NCBI GenBank assembly: GCA_965215445.1
Contig: CBDCDT010000002.1
Span: 744,001 to 808,000, forward strand
DNA length: 64,000 bases
From: CBDBLK01 sp965215445
Lineage (GTDB): Bacteria > Bdellovibrionota > Bacteriovoracia > Bacteriovoracales > Bacteriovoracaceae
Reading direction: 5' to 3'
Positions within the stretch are counted from its first letter, which is position 1. Each line of letters starts with the position of its first letter. The notes beneath the pieces are model-generated. The model was not told the DNA's origin, made no database searches, and saw nothing but the letters and a program-made list of their open reading frames with translations. Positions 8,412-17,611 of this stretch are shown here, in pieces. The position numbers were made by a program, and so were the translations under genes.

Positions 8412-8912
8412 TCAGGTTAAGTGCTGGTTTTCGTTGATCGAATTTATCGCTGAAACCATTTCTATCGCCGAGAGTGCGGCCTCCCAACCCTTATTCCCGG
8501 ATTTTGCTCCAGCGCGCTCTATCGCCTGTTCAATAGTATCAGTGGTGAGAACTCCGAAAATGACCGGAATGTTGGCATCGAGAGAAACCTGACCCACGCC
8601 TTTGCTGACTGCTGATGCCACCAGATCAAAATGGGGGGTGGAACCTCTAATCACTGCCCCCAGACAAATAATGCCGTCGAAACGCTTGGTTTGCGCCAAT
8701 TTTTGGGCCATGAGAGGAATTTCCCGCGCCCCCGGAACCCACACCGCTTCGAGGTTGTTTAAGTCGGCCCCATGCCTTTTCAGGCAATCCAACGCTCCTT
8801 CGTAGAGTTTCTGGGTGATAAATTCATTGAATCTCCCCACCACGATTCCGTGCCGTTGGTTTTCAGCAGACAAGTTTCCTTCAATCGTTTTAGTGGCCGT
8901 AGTTAAAGACAT
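8412..8912 (-). CDS. ribH: 6,7-dimethyl-8-ribityllumazine synthase
   Basis: Lumazine synthase condenses 5-amino-6-ribitylaminouracil with 3,4-dihydroxybutanone 4-phosphate, the step before riboflavin synthase. The family motifs VVGRFNEFIT, VPGAREIPLMAQKLA and LGAVIRGSTPHFDLV (with the catalytic-region His) are present, as is the late segment TIEQAIERAGAKSGNKG. I prefer the start at 8912 (MSLTTATK), preceded by GGGAG at good spacing, over an ATG 12 bases further out. It is the last gene of the rib cluster and lies 16 bases after ribBA. Confidence 0.97.
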   Translation of the reverse strand: MSLTTATKTIEGNLSAENQRHGIVVGRFNEFITQKLYEGALDCLKRHGADLNNLEAVWVPGAREIPLMAQKLAQTKRFDGIICLGAVIRGSTPHFDLVASAVSKGVGQVSLDANIPVIFGVLTTDTIEQAIERAGAKSGNKGWEAALSAIEMVSAINSINENQHLT

Positions 8913-8928
8913 TATTTCTCCCATGTTT

Positions 8929-10158
8929 CTAGTGAATAGTATCGAGGATATGCCCCAATTTTTCCTTTTTGGTTTTTAAATAGCTCAAGTTGTGTTTTTG
9001 GGCCTCAATTTCGAGTGGAACCCGTTCCACGATTTCCAAATCAAAACCCTTAAGGCCCACAATTTTGCGGGGATTGTTGGTCATCAGGCGCATTTTTTTG
9101 ATTCCCAGAGATTTCAAAATTTGCGCTCCGGTTCCGTATTCTCTGAGGTCGTCTTTAAGGCCCAGTTTGCGGTTTGCCTCAACAGTGTCAAGGCCCTTTT
9201 CCTGAAGGGCATAGGCCTTGATTTTGTTGGAAAGCCCGATTCCCCTCCCTTCTTGGCGGAGGTAGATAACCACTCCCTGCCCTTCGCTTTCCACTTTTTG
9301 CATGGCCAGGGCCAGTTGTTCCCCACATTCACAGCGTTTGGAACCAAAAATATCTCCCGTCAGGCACTCTGAATGGACTCGCACTAAAATGGGTTCCCCA
9401 CAGTCAACCTGGCCTTTGGTAAGGGCCAGGTGATGTTCCCTGTTTCCGATTTTGCTTTCAAAAATATGCAGTTTGAAATGGCCATAGCGATTGGGAAAAT
9501 CAATGCTCTCTCTCTTCAAAACGTGCATTTCTTCAATGGCATCGCGGTTGGATAAAAAATGGCCCCTGCGAAAGGCGATCAGGTCTTTGATGGTGATAAA
9601 TTTCATGTTCCAAAGTTTGGCCATTTTTGCCAATTGATCCCTGCGCGCCATGCTGCCGTCTTCATTCATAATTTCACAAATCACTCCACTGGGATGCAGA
9701 TTCGCCAAACGGGCCAAATCAACCGCCGCCTCCGTATGCCCCGCTCTTTGAATGACTCCGCCGGAGCGTGCGATTAGGGGAAAAATGTGTCCCGGCCGTT
9801 TGAGGTCGTTCGGTTTGGTGTCGGGGTTAACCAGGTCGAGGATGGTGTTGGCGCGGTCTTGGGCGCTGATTCCGGTGCTGGAGTTTTTCCCATCTACGGT
9901 GACGGTAAATGCGGTGCTGTGTTTGGTTGAGTTTTGGGAAACCATCAGGTCAAGTTCCAGACATTCGGCGGTTTCCTGAGTTATCGGCACACAAATCATT
10001 CCGCGACCAAAGCGACTCATAAAATTGATTGATTCAGCACTGACTGCCTCTGCCGCCATAACGAAGTCGCCCTCGTTCTCACGGTCTTCGTCATCGACCA
10101 CAATAACCATTTTCCCTTTTTTAATATCTTCTACGGCATCTTCGATGGTATTAAACAT
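8929..10158 (-). CDS. ribBA: bifunctional DHBP synthase / GTP cyclohydrolase II
   Basis: This 409-residue fusion provides both entry reactions of riboflavin synthesis. The N-terminal half is 3,4-dihydroxy-2-butanone 4-phosphate synthase, with the acidic loop DDEDRENEGDF and the RAGHTEAAVDLARLA segment. The C-terminal half is GTP cyclohydrolase II. It has the zinc-binding pattern C-L-T-G-D-x-F-x-S-x-R-C-x-C-G and YLRQEGRGIGL. It overlaps ribE by 8 bases, consistent with coupled translation in a ribD-ribE-ribBA-ribH operon. No motif is missing. Confidence 0.98.
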   Translation of the reverse strand: MFNTIEDAVEDIKKGKMVIVVDDEDRENEGDFVMAAEAVSAESINFMSRFGRGMICVPITQETAECLELDLMVSQNSTKHSTAFTVTVDGKNSSTGISAQDRANTILDLVNPDTKPNDLKRPGHIFPLIARSGGVIQRAGHTEAAVDLARLANLHPSGVICEIMNEDGSMARRDQLAKMAKLWNMKFITIKDLIAFRRGHFLSNRDAIEEMHVLKRESIDFPNRYGHFKLHIFESKIGNREHHLALTKGQVDCGEPILVRVHSECLTGDIFGSKRCECGEQLALAMQKVESEGQGVVIYLRQEGRGIGLSNKIKAYALQEKGLDTVEANRKLGLKDDLREYGTGAQILKSLGIKKMRLMTNNPRKIVGLKGFDLEIVERVPLEIEAQKHNLSYLKTKKEKLGHILDTIH

Positions 10159-10774
10159 AGCGAAGCTCCTTTGAAGGATTCAGGCGCGAAAGCATACTTT
10201 CCACATATTTGGCCAGAATATCAACCTCGATATTGACCTTGTCTCCCGCCTTTTTGTATTGGAGTGTGGTGTTTTCCCAGGTGTGGGGAATAATCGCCAG
10301 AACCATTTGGGCAGCACCAGATTGATATTCGGCGACGGTGAGTGAAATTCCATCAACTGCCACGGAACCCTCCTGAATGATATATCTTTGCAATTCGGTG
10401 GGAATCCGCAAAAAAATCCGGTAGTCTCCCCCCTGCTTTTGAATTTGAGCAATACGTCCCACGCCGTTGACATGCCCTTGAAGAAAATGGCCACCCAAAC
10501 GGTCTTGTGGTGTGAGTGCCAGTTCCAAATTAACCCTGTTGCCTTCCCTGAGTTCTCCCAAGGTCGTTTTTTTAAGAGTTACAGACACCGCCTGAATTTT
10601 AAATTCCTGCTTTTCAATTTCAACCACGGTTTGGCAAACTCCATTGACTGCCACCGAATCGCCAATCTGCATTTGAGAAGACAAAAGGGGAGAACAAATG
10701 CGCAAATTTCGTCCTCCAGAAGAAGGGGCAAAATGGGAAACAGTTCCCACCTCTTTAATTAATCCGGTAAACAA
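10151..10774 (-). CDS. ribE: riboflavin synthase alpha chain
   Basis: Riboflavin synthase dismutates two lumazine molecules to riboflavin. The protein has the classic N-terminus MFTGLIKEVG and two repeated lumazine-binding barrels: VAVNGVCQTV in the first and VAVDGISLTVAE in the second. At 207 residues it has the normal length. The gene overlaps ribD by 16 bases and ribBA by 8, so the cluster is tightly coupled. I saw no FMN riboswitch (RFN element) upstream of the rib genes; the space before ribD is too short for one. Confidence 0.97.
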   Translation of the reverse strand: MFTGLIKEVGTVSHFAPSSGGRNLRICSPLLSSQMQIGDSVAVNGVCQTVVEIEKQEFKIQAVSVTLKKTTLGELREGNRVNLELALTPQDRLGGHFLQGHVNGVGRIAQIQKQGGDYRIFLRIPTELQRYIIQEGSVAVDGISLTVAEYQSGAAQMVLAIIPHTWENTTLQYKKAGDKVNIEVDILAKYVESMLSRLNPSKELRYV

Positions 10775-11880
10775 AATGCCCTCCTGCCTTCGATAACGAC
10801 CTGATCGTCCAGAGTTCTAAAATGGGGATTTGGCAATGTCAGTGCCTGATCTACAGAATTTCGTAAGCAAGACTCAAACGGCCCCCGCCCATTGCCCATC
10901 AGGCGGGGAGCGATATATCCGGTGTATTCATCCCACAGGCCTTCTTCAAAAAAAGTCGTATGAATAGTTGAACCCCCCTCAACCAGGACGGAAGTGATTT
11001 TTCTCCCTCCCAACTCTTTTAATAACGCCGGGATACTGACCTTTTCCTCTTTTGTCGAGGGACATTCCCATATCGGGACATTTTTATCCATGATTGCCTT
11101 GGGAATTTGTGTGTCTTTGGGAACCGCCAGGAGAGTTTTATGCTGGTGTCCGTCACAAAAGACTTTGGCGGTAAGCGCCCGCCTGGGAAGTCCAACCACA
11201 ATCCTCCAGGGCATTTTTTCCACGCCTTTCACCATGCGCACACTGAGCGAGGGGTTGTCCGCATCGACGGTTTTCCTCCCCACCAAAACGGCATCGTAGA
11301 GAAAACGCAGAAAATGGGCCTCACTGCGCCCCTTCTCATTGGAAATCCACTGGGAATTTCCCGTTTGTGAGGCCATCCGCCCATCCAAAGTTTGCGCCCA
11401 CTTGAGATGGACGTAGGGAAGCCCGGAGGACATCCACTTAAAATAGGTTTTGTTCAGTTCCTTGCCTTCCTCTTCGAGAATCCCCACAGCAACTTCAACA
11501 CCGTGATTTTGCAGCAATTTGATACTCCTCCCCGCCACTTTCGGATTGGGGTCGAGGTTGGAAATCACCACGCGTTTAATGCCGGTTTGAAGAATCAGAG
11601 GCAGACAGGGAGGCGTGTGTTTGTCCGTATGGCAGCACGGCTCAAGGTTGCCATACAAAGTCATGCCCTCTGCGTTTTCGCATTTGTTGAGCTTTGAGAT
11701 CGCCAGCGCCTCGGCGTGAGGGGTCTTGGCGCGCTCGTGCCAGGCCTCGGCCAGCACTTCCCCTTTTTTGGCAATCACACAGCCCACCAGAGGATTGGGT
11801 GAGGCCCATCCCCGAGCGTTCTTTGCCAACTCAAAGCAGCGACGCATCAAAATCTCATCTTCTGCGAGAAAATTACTCAT
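10759..11880 (-). CDS. ribD: riboflavin deaminase / reductase
   Basis: RibD deaminates and then reduces the pyrimidine intermediate of riboflavin synthesis. The N-terminal deaminase domain shows the zinc site: the HAEA motif, then EPCCHTDKHTPPC. The C-terminal reductase domain begins near VHLKWAQTLDGRMA and includes ISNEKGRSEAHFLR and VLVEGGSTIHTTFF. I chose the ATG at 11880 (MSNFLAED), giving about 373 residues. An ATG 21 bases upstream is possible, and neither has a strong ribosome site. uvrA ends 58 bases upstream on the same strand and may share its transcript. Confidence 0.96.
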   Translation of the reverse strand: MSNFLAEDEILMRRCFELAKNARGWASPNPLVGCVIAKKGEVLAEAWHERAKTPHAEALAISKLNKCENAEGMTLYGNLEPCCHTDKHTPPCLPLILQTGIKRVVISNLDPNPKVAGRSIKLLQNHGVEVAVGILEEEGKELNKTYFKWMSSGLPYVHLKWAQTLDGRMASQTGNSQWISNEKGRSEAHFLRFLYDAVLVGRKTVDADNPSLSVRMVKGVEKMPWRIVVGLPRRALTAKVFCDGHQHKTLLAVPKDTQIPKAIMDKNVPIWECPSTKEEKVSIPALLKELGGRKITSVLVEGGSTIHTTFFEEGLWDEYTGYIAPRLMGNGRGPFESCLRNSVDQALTLPNPHFRTLDDQVVIEGRRAFCLPD

Positions 11881-11937
11881 GGTGTCGTATACTGCACTCA
11901 AGCTACTATTGCAAGGCAGGATACGCAGAAAGTGCTT

Positions 11938-14784
11938 TCATACTCCTCTCTTCTTCGGCAATTTTTTTGAAGAATTTAAGATTTTTTTAAGGTACCGCCC
12001 AGTCCAACTATTTTTGTTTTTGGCGACGACTTCGGGTGTGCCGGTACACACGACTTTGCCGCCGCCGTCCCCCCCTTCGGGGCCAAGATCAATAATCCAG
12101 TCGGCGGATTTAATGACGTCGAGATTGTGTTCAATAATGACCACGCTGTGGCCCTGGTCGATGAGGCAGTTGATGGCCTTGAGTAAAATTTTAATGTCTT
12201 GAAAATGAAGTCCGGTAGTCGGCTCGTCCAAAACGTAAAGGCAATTTCCCGAGGGTTTTTTGGCCAATTCTCTGGCGAGTCTCAAGCGTTGGGCCTCTCC
12301 CCCGCTCAAAGTAGTCGCCGATTGCCCCAGCGCCATATACCCAAGGCCTACATTGTCGAGAGTGCTTAAAATGCGGTGGATGCGGGGGTGGTTTTGAAAA
12401 AATGGGATCGCCTCGACAACGGTCATGGCGAGAATGTCGGCGATGGTTTTTTCTTTGTAAACCACGGAAAGTGTTTCCCGGTTGTAGCGCCTTCCCTTAC
12501 ATTGACTACAAGTTATATAAACGTCGGGCAGAAAGTGCATTTCAATTTTTCGCACGCCATCCCCCTCGCAATCTTCACACCTTCCACCCTTGACGTTAAA
12601 GCTAAAGCGCCCGGGGCGGTATCCCCGAATTTGAGACTCTGGAGTTTGGGCATAAAGTTTTCGGATGTCGTCAAAAACGTTGGTGTAGGTGGCGGGGTTT
12701 GACCTCGGCGTTTTTCCAATGGGAGATTGGTCGAGTTCGATGATGGTTTTTATCTTTTCAAGACCACAAATCGAATCAAAATTTTTGCGGGCATAAATTG
12801 AACGCCAAACTTTGGAAAAAGTGCTGCGGCAGGCGGGAACCAAAACTTCGTGAATGAGGGTTGATTTTCCACTACCCGAAACACCCGTCACACAGGTTAA
12901 AATATTCAGAGGGATTTTCACATCAATGCTTTTGAGGTTGTGGTGACTCGCTTTTGAAAGTTCGATAAAATCGCAGGCCTTTCTTCGTTTTTCTGGCAGA
13001 AAAATATTTTCACGCTGGGTGAGAAATTTTGTAGTCAGACTTTTTTTGTTTTTGACAACTTTTTCAAAAGGCCCAAAAGCGACCACCTGGCCGCCGTGAA
13101 CCCCCGCCCCTGGCCCCATATCCACCAAAAAATCGGCCTCGCGGATGGTTTCTTCATCGTGTTCTACTACCAAGACAGTGTTTCCAATATTGCGCAGGCC
13201 CTTTAAGGTGCTGATAAGTTTTTTGTTATCTCTTTGGTGAAGCCCGATACTGGGTTCATCCAAAACGTAGAGAACTCCAGAGAGTGCTGAACCAATTTGT
13301 GTGGCCAGGCGAATCCTCTGACTTTCCCCGCCCGAAAGTCCGATCGCTGAGCGGTTGAGGTTGAGATAGCCAAGGCCCACGTCGATGAGAAATTTCAGGC
13401 GATTTTTAATTTCGGTGATAAGTTTTTCACTGATAAGGGCCTTTTCTCCCTTGGGGGAATAGTGAGAAATCCAATCATAAGTCTCATTGATACTCATGGA
13501 ACATAAATCAAAGATATTGCTGTCTCCAACAAAAGTGTTTAAAGCAATGGGATTGAGGCGCGTCCCCTTGCAAGTATTACATTTTTTTATGTTCATATAT
13601 TTTTCCAGGTTTTTTCTGACTCTTTCAGAGCCGGTTTCGCTGAATTTTTTCTCCAGCCATTTGCAAATTCCCGGAAAAGGTTTGGAAAACTCGAAATGAG
13701 AATTTTCCGATTTAAAAGTGTATTTATAAACTCTGTCAGAACCCTTGAAGAGAGTTTTAAATAGGGGCCTTTCAATATCTTTTAAGGGTGTTGAAAGGGG
13801 TATCTTTTCAGTTTTGAGAATTGATTTCACCATATTAAAAAGAAAACTGTGCTTTTTTTGGAGCGGCCTGATCGCACCGTCTAAAACTCCCAAGTGTTCA
13901 TCTTCAATCATCAGATTAATATCAAAACTTTTTCGCTCTCCCAGACCATTGCATTGAGGGCAGGCCCCGATGGGACTGTTAAAGGAAAAAAGGCGTGGTT
14001 CCAAATCGGGGAAAGCTTCGCCCGTTTCGGGGTTGATATTGTTTTCACCAAAGAAATATTCACGCTTGTCTGCCAAAACAGTCATTTTTCCCTCTCCAAG
14101 TTTGAGAGCGTGTTCAATGGAGTTGACGAGCCTCTTTTCAATATTTGGCCGCACTAAAATGCGATCAATGACAATTTCAATGGTGTAAGTCTTGGCCTTG
14201 GAAAATTTGATATTTTCGTCCAAGGTAACTAATTCGCCGTTAATTCGTGCCCGAATAAAACCCATGGAAAGAAATTTGGCCATTTCTTTTTTAAAATCAC
14301 CTTTTTGTTGGTTGATTACAGGAATCATCAAAAAAAGTTTGGTTTTTTCCTTTAGCTTGGAAAGTTTGCGGGCAATTTGTACGGGAGAATATTTTTGAAC
14401 CAAAGTACCTGTCTCGGGGTCGTGCAGCTCTCCAATCCGGGCAAAAAGCACTCTCAAGTAATCATAGATTTCGGTAATGGTTCCCACCGTAGAGCGCGGA
14501 TTTTTGGATGTCGATTTCTGGTCTATGGCAATCGCCGGAGACAGGCCGGAGATAGATTCCACGTCGGGAGGTTGGTACTGCCCCAAAAATTGGCGGGCAT
14601 AGGAAGAGAGTGATTCTATATAGCGCCTCTGTCCTTCAACATAAATGGTATCGAAGGCCAGACTTGATTTCCCGGAACCCGAAGGCCCAGTGATGACAGT
14701 CAAGGTATTTTTGGGAATTTTAACGTCAACACTTTTGAGATTGTGGACTTTGGCCTTGCTGATAATGATGGAGTTGTTGGGCAT
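11938..14784 (-). CDS. uvrA: UvrABC excinuclease subunit A
   Basis: UvrA recognises bulky DNA lesions and loads UvrB in nucleotide excision repair. The protein has 948 residues (E. coli 940) and two ABC ATPase modules. Walker A motifs are TGPSGSGKSS near residue 33 and TGVSGSGKST. Signature motifs are LSGGESQRIRLA and LSGGEAQRLRLA, and DEPSIGLHQRD and DEPTTGLHFQD complete them. The C-terminal zinc finger is intact (CEDCEGDG and CSQCKGR). In the first zinc module only the second CxxC (Cys275, Cys278) remains. The first pair is replaced by Asn251 and Thr254 in NPETG. The gene lies 3 bases after the pdxA-like stop. Confidence 0.97.
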   Translation of the reverse strand: MPNNSIIISKAKVHNLKSVDVKIPKNTLTVITGPSGSGKSSLAFDTIYVEGQRRYIESLSSYARQFLGQYQPPDVESISGLSPAIAIDQKSTSKNPRSTVGTITEIYDYLRVLFARIGELHDPETGTLVQKYSPVQIARKLSKLKEKTKLFLMIPVINQQKGDFKKEMAKFLSMGFIRARINGELVTLDENIKFSKAKTYTIEIVIDRILVRPNIEKRLVNSIEHALKLGEGKMTVLADKREYFFGENNINPETGEAFPDLEPRLFSFNSPIGACPQCNGLGERKSFDINLMIEDEHLGVLDGAIRPLQKKHSFLFNMVKSILKTEKIPLSTPLKDIERPLFKTLFKGSDRVYKYTFKSENSHFEFSKPFPGICKWLEKKFSETGSERVRKNLEKYMNIKKCNTCKGTRLNPIALNTFVGDSNIFDLCSMSINETYDWISHYSPKGEKALISEKLITEIKNRLKFLIDVGLGYLNLNRSAIGLSGGESQRIRLATQIGSALSGVLYVLDEPSIGLHQRDNKKLISTLKGLRNIGNTVLVVEHDEETIREADFLVDMGPGAGVHGGQVVAFGPFEKVVKNKKSLTTKFLTQRENIFLPEKRRKACDFIELSKASHHNLKSIDVKIPLNILTCVTGVSGSGKSTLIHEVLVPACRSTFSKVWRSIYARKNFDSICGLEKIKTIIELDQSPIGKTPRSNPATYTNVFDDIRKLYAQTPESQIRGYRPGRFSFNVKGGRCEDCEGDGVRKIEMHFLPDVYITCSQCKGRRYNRETLSVVYKEKTIADILAMTVVEAIPFFQNHPRIHRILSTLDNVGLGYMALGQSATTLSGGEAQRLRLARELAKKPSGNCLYVLDEPTTGLHFQDIKILLKAINCLIDQGHSVVIIEHNLDVIKSADWIIDLGPEGGDGGGKVVCTGTPEVVAKNKNSWTGRYLKKILNSSKKLPKKRGV

Positions 14785-14787
14785 GGA

Positions 14788-15714
14788 CTAAACCTTTTGC
14801 AGGCGCAAGGATTCGATGAGAGCATAATAGCATCCCATCGGGTCGGCCTGATTTTTTCCGTAGAGTTCAAAAGCAGTTCCATGATCTACGCTGGTTCTAA
14901 GAAAAGGCAGACCGAGAGTCATGTGCATGGCCATCAGGCCATACCTTTCTTTAAACAAAGGCAGGGCCTGATCGTGGAAAGCGTAAATAAATACTTGCAA
15001 ATGGTCTTTAAAATAAAAATGCAAAGTATCTCCCGGCAAGGGGCCTTGGATCGCTCTCATTTGGGGATTGGGGTGATTTGCAAGAAAGGAGAAATTTTCT
15101 TCTTCATCGCCCAACAATCCCTGTTCTCCAGCGTGTGGATTGATGCCGCTAAGATAAACTTCCTTGGGCCTTCCAAAGAGTTTTTCAATTTGTTTTATTG
15201 AAGCGTGAATTTTGATTTCAACAAATTTTGGAGTAAGCGCAGAAGCAACTTGTCTCAAGGGAATATGGTCTGTCAGCAGCAAAAAAATGCAGTTTTTGTT
15301 TTTAAATCCCATGCACAGATGAGGAAGGTGATATTTTTGGCGCAAATATTCAGTGTAACCGCCAGTTGCTTTGCCATTCAAAACCAGCGAGTTTTTGTTG
15401 GTTGGTAAGGTAAACAGAATATCACAGGCCGGATTGAGGTGTTCCAGTGCCGATTCCAGGCCCATTTGTGCAAAACTTTTTTCATTGGAAGAAGTTTCCG
15501 GAAAATATTTTAACGGAATGATGTCGGATGCAACTTGCAGGCAATCTTCTCCAAACTCATGGGGGGTTTGATAGTCTCTAAAAAAATGGGAAAGCTCCGA
15601 TTGTCTTGCGTGAAGCATGAGATGGGAATGTGTTTTTTTAGGTAACATTCTCAAAGTTTTAAAGAATATTTCCAGAGAAACAGATTTTTCGTGACCGGGA
15701 GTTATGTGAATCAT
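14788..15714 (-). CDS. pdxA: PdxA-like 4-hydroxythreonine-4-phosphate dehydrogenase, divergent
   Basis: PdxA oxidises 4-phosphohydroxy-L-threonine in pyridoxal phosphate synthesis. The C-terminal half is convincing: SGINPHAGE, FHDQALPLFK and TLGLPFLRTSVDHGTAFEL carry the expected metal-binding histidines (His247, His278, and His150 in TDHIPL). The N-terminal half is divergent. The usual TPGDPAGIGPE is TPGHEKSVSLE, and the substrate-binding GHTE is GGYTE with Tyr120 in place of His. At 308 residues it is slightly short. The start overlaps the surA-like stop by one base (TAATG). The surA-pdxA neighbourhood is also seen in gammaproteobacteria, which supports the assignment. Confidence 0.82.
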   Translation of the reverse strand: MIHITPGHEKSVSLEIFFKTLRMLPKKTHSHLMLHARQSELSHFFRDYQTPHEFGEDCLQVASDIIPLKYFPETSSNEKSFAQMGLESALEHLNPACDILFTLPTNKNSLVLNGKATGGYTEYLRQKYHLPHLCMGFKNKNCIFLLLTDHIPLRQVASALTPKFVEIKIHASIKQIEKLFGRPKEVYLSGINPHAGEQGLLGDEEENFSFLANHPNPQMRAIQGPLPGDTLHFYFKDHLQVFIYAFHDQALPLFKERYGLMAMHMTLGLPFLRTSVDHGTAFELYGKNQADPMGCYYALIESLRLQKV

Positions 15715-16625
15715 TACAGAAAATATTTGATATAGTATTTACTTTTTTCCGACTCAAACCAAAGATCAATGACTTTTTGGGCAGCTTGTTCAAAAAGTTT
15801 TGCCTTAATACGCTCTTTTTCTCTTTGGAACATTTCTGATTCGACCAAGTCTTTTTTATTCACATAAAAGATGTGATAGCGGTTGCCTATGAGATAAGAT
15901 TGCGAAAAAGAACCCTCGTTGGTGCCCTTTAATAGCTTCTTGAGTCCATCTTCCAGTCCGTCTTCTGAAATAAACCCCAATTTGCTGGTTTGGACATTGG
16001 TAAACTTGGAAGGCATGATGCCACTTGTTTGGGAGCGCTCCAAGGCCTTTTTAAATTCTTGAAGTTCACGCCTGGTAATTTCTGATCTTGCGAGAGAATA
16101 ATCGGTGATGTTGTATTTAAGCCCCAGCGCCTGATTATTGATATTTTCCTTATAAAAAGCATTTCTTACTTCTTGGTCTGTAATGGAAACCAAAGGTTGA
16201 ATAACCCAACTATTAAAACGGCCGTATTCCAGGGCCTCGCGGGTAATTTCAAAATACTCATTGAAAGAAAGGTTGCTGTTTTTTAAAAAGTTGATCAGGT
16301 CTTGGCGTTTGATTCCCAGCGCGGCCTCACGCTCTTTAATGGTCGCTTCCACTTCTTCATCACTGACGACATAGCCAATCTCGCTTAACTTTTCGTGAAC
16401 GATAATACCCTTTGCCTTGATTTCAATAACATCTTGAAGTGTTGGTTTGGCCTTGTTGTAGATTTGGGGAATGATATTCCGGCGGGCGCTAATCGTATTT
16501 TGGACTCTCTTGACTTCAGAGAGAGTGATAATGCGTTCGTTGATAACCGCCAGAGTTTTGTCGAGCAGGCGGGCCTTGGCGGTCAGGGAGATGATGAGAA
16601 AGAAACAAGTTAAAAACTGCAACAT
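15714..16625 (-). CDS. SurA-like periplasmic chaperone
   Basis: The product is 303 residues with a signal peptide (residues 1 to about 18). It opens with the SurA N-terminal pattern, DKTLAVINERIITLSEVKR, followed by a long helical chaperone region. The C-terminal half looks like a degraded parvulin-like or SurA C-terminal segment (KLGFISEDGLEDGL, then GNRYHIFYV). SurA-type proteins escort outer-membrane proteins through the periplasm. A second, clearly parvulin-containing gene lies just upstream, so the two may divide chaperone and isomerase work. The stop overlaps the pdxA-like start. Confidence 0.75.
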   Translation of the reverse strand: MLQFLTCFFLIISLTAKARLLDKTLAVINERIITLSEVKRVQNTISARRNIIPQIYNKAKPTLQDVIEIKAKGIIVHEKLSEIGYVVSDEEVEATIKEREAALGIKRQDLINFLKNSNLSFNEYFEITREALEYGRFNSWVIQPLVSITDQEVRNAFYKENINNQALGLKYNITDYSLARSEITRRELQEFKKALERSQTSGIMPSKFTNVQTSKLGFISEDGLEDGLKKLLKGTNEGSFSQSYLIGNRYHIFYVNKKDLVESEMFQREKERIKAKLFEQAAQKVIDLWFESEKSKYYIKYFL

Positions 16626-16678
16626 ACTTCCTTCTTAGAATAAATAGGAGGACAGGGGAAAGACTCAGCGCGCAAGAG

Positions 16679-17527
16679 TTATTTTTTGAGTTTGTCGGGG
16701 TCGATGGGCGGAGGCCTTAAATGTTCCTTGTGAACGACAATTTTGGCCTTTTTGCGAAGGCCGGCAAAATAATCGGCCAAAAGAGCATCCCGCTTTTGAT
16801 CGTAGACAATTTTTTTATAAACTGACTGGTTAATGGAGGCATAATCTTGAACCCCCAAAACCTTGATAATATGGTAGCCAAACTGAGTTCTCACGGGAGG
16901 TGAAATATGGCCCTTGGCGCGTCCTTTGACGGCACGGAAATACTCGGGGGCCATACGAACCGCCGGTTGAAATCCCATATCACCCCCTTTGGAGGCCAAA
17001 TTTGATTGGGAATGTTTTTTGGCAAGCTCGGTAAATTTATTGGGTTGCTTGGAAACTTGACGGTAAACCTGGAGGGCCGCTTGTTGCGCCCCGGCAATTT
17101 CTTCGGGCGATGCCGTTACTTTTACTCGGAAAAGAATGTGAGCGGTGTGATATTCGGGGTGGTTTCTATAATAGCTTTTTACGTCTTTCTCTGAGACTTT
17201 AATTTTTTTGAACTCACCTTCTAAATCTTTGGATATTTTGGCGTGGTAGAGAACCTCTTCCATTTTACTCTTCACCACTGGGTCGTTGTGCAGGTTTTCG
17301 CCTTTGGCGCGCTGGATGCCCAGCATTTTGTCAACGATACTGTTCAAAACCGTTTCCCGCGAAACCGTTTTATCTGAAACAAACAAGAGGTTTTGCATGT
17401 AGGCCTTTTCCAATTCACTTTTTTTGATTTTAGTGCCGTTAACTTCGGCGACGACAGGGTCTTGAGCGATTAAAATTCCAGGGGAAATGAGACACATCCA
17501 AAACACAAAAAATTTTACTGTTTTCAC
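16679..17527 (-). CDS. parvulin-type peptidyl-prolyl isomerase
   Basis: This is a 282-residue periplasmic PpiC/SurA-family foldase. An N-terminal signal peptide ends near ILIAQ. A SurA-like N-terminal region follows (VVAEVNGTKIKKSELEKAY), then the rotamase domain from about residue 127. The rotamase domain shows the family signatures HTAHILFRVKV, LAKKHSQSNLASKGGDMGF and TQFGYHIIKV. The start is GTG at 17527, with GAGGAT at good spacing. It sits between mfd and the surA-like gene on the same strand. Confidence 0.9.
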   Translation of the reverse strand: MKTVKFFVFWMCLISPGILIAQDPVVAEVNGTKIKKSELEKAYMQNLLFVSDKTVSRETVLNSIVDKMLGIQRAKGENLHNDPVVKSKMEEVLYHAKISKDLEGEFKKIKVSEKDVKSYYRNHPEYHTAHILFRVKVTASPEEIAGAQQAALQVYRQVSKQPNKFTELAKKHSQSNLASKGGDMGFQPAVRMAPEYFRAVKGRAKGHISPPVRTQFGYHIIKVLGVQDYASINQSVYKKIVYDQKRDALLADYFAGLRKKAKIVVHKEHLRPPPIDPDKLKK

Positions 17528-17611
17528 GGATTTATCCTCGAAATATTTTTACTGGTGTTGGGTTTTCCTTCACTGCCATTATAACAAGGAAGAGTGAAAT
17601 AATACAAGATA

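Noticed and set aside
11881..11937. FMN riboswitch upstream of ribD
   Set aside because: The gap between uvrA and ribD is under 60 bases and shows no RFN-like pairing.
17565..17605. Terminator-like TTCACT...AGTGAA hairpin between mfd and the ppiC gene
   Set aside because: The stem is only 6 bp with a long loop and no T-run in either direction.
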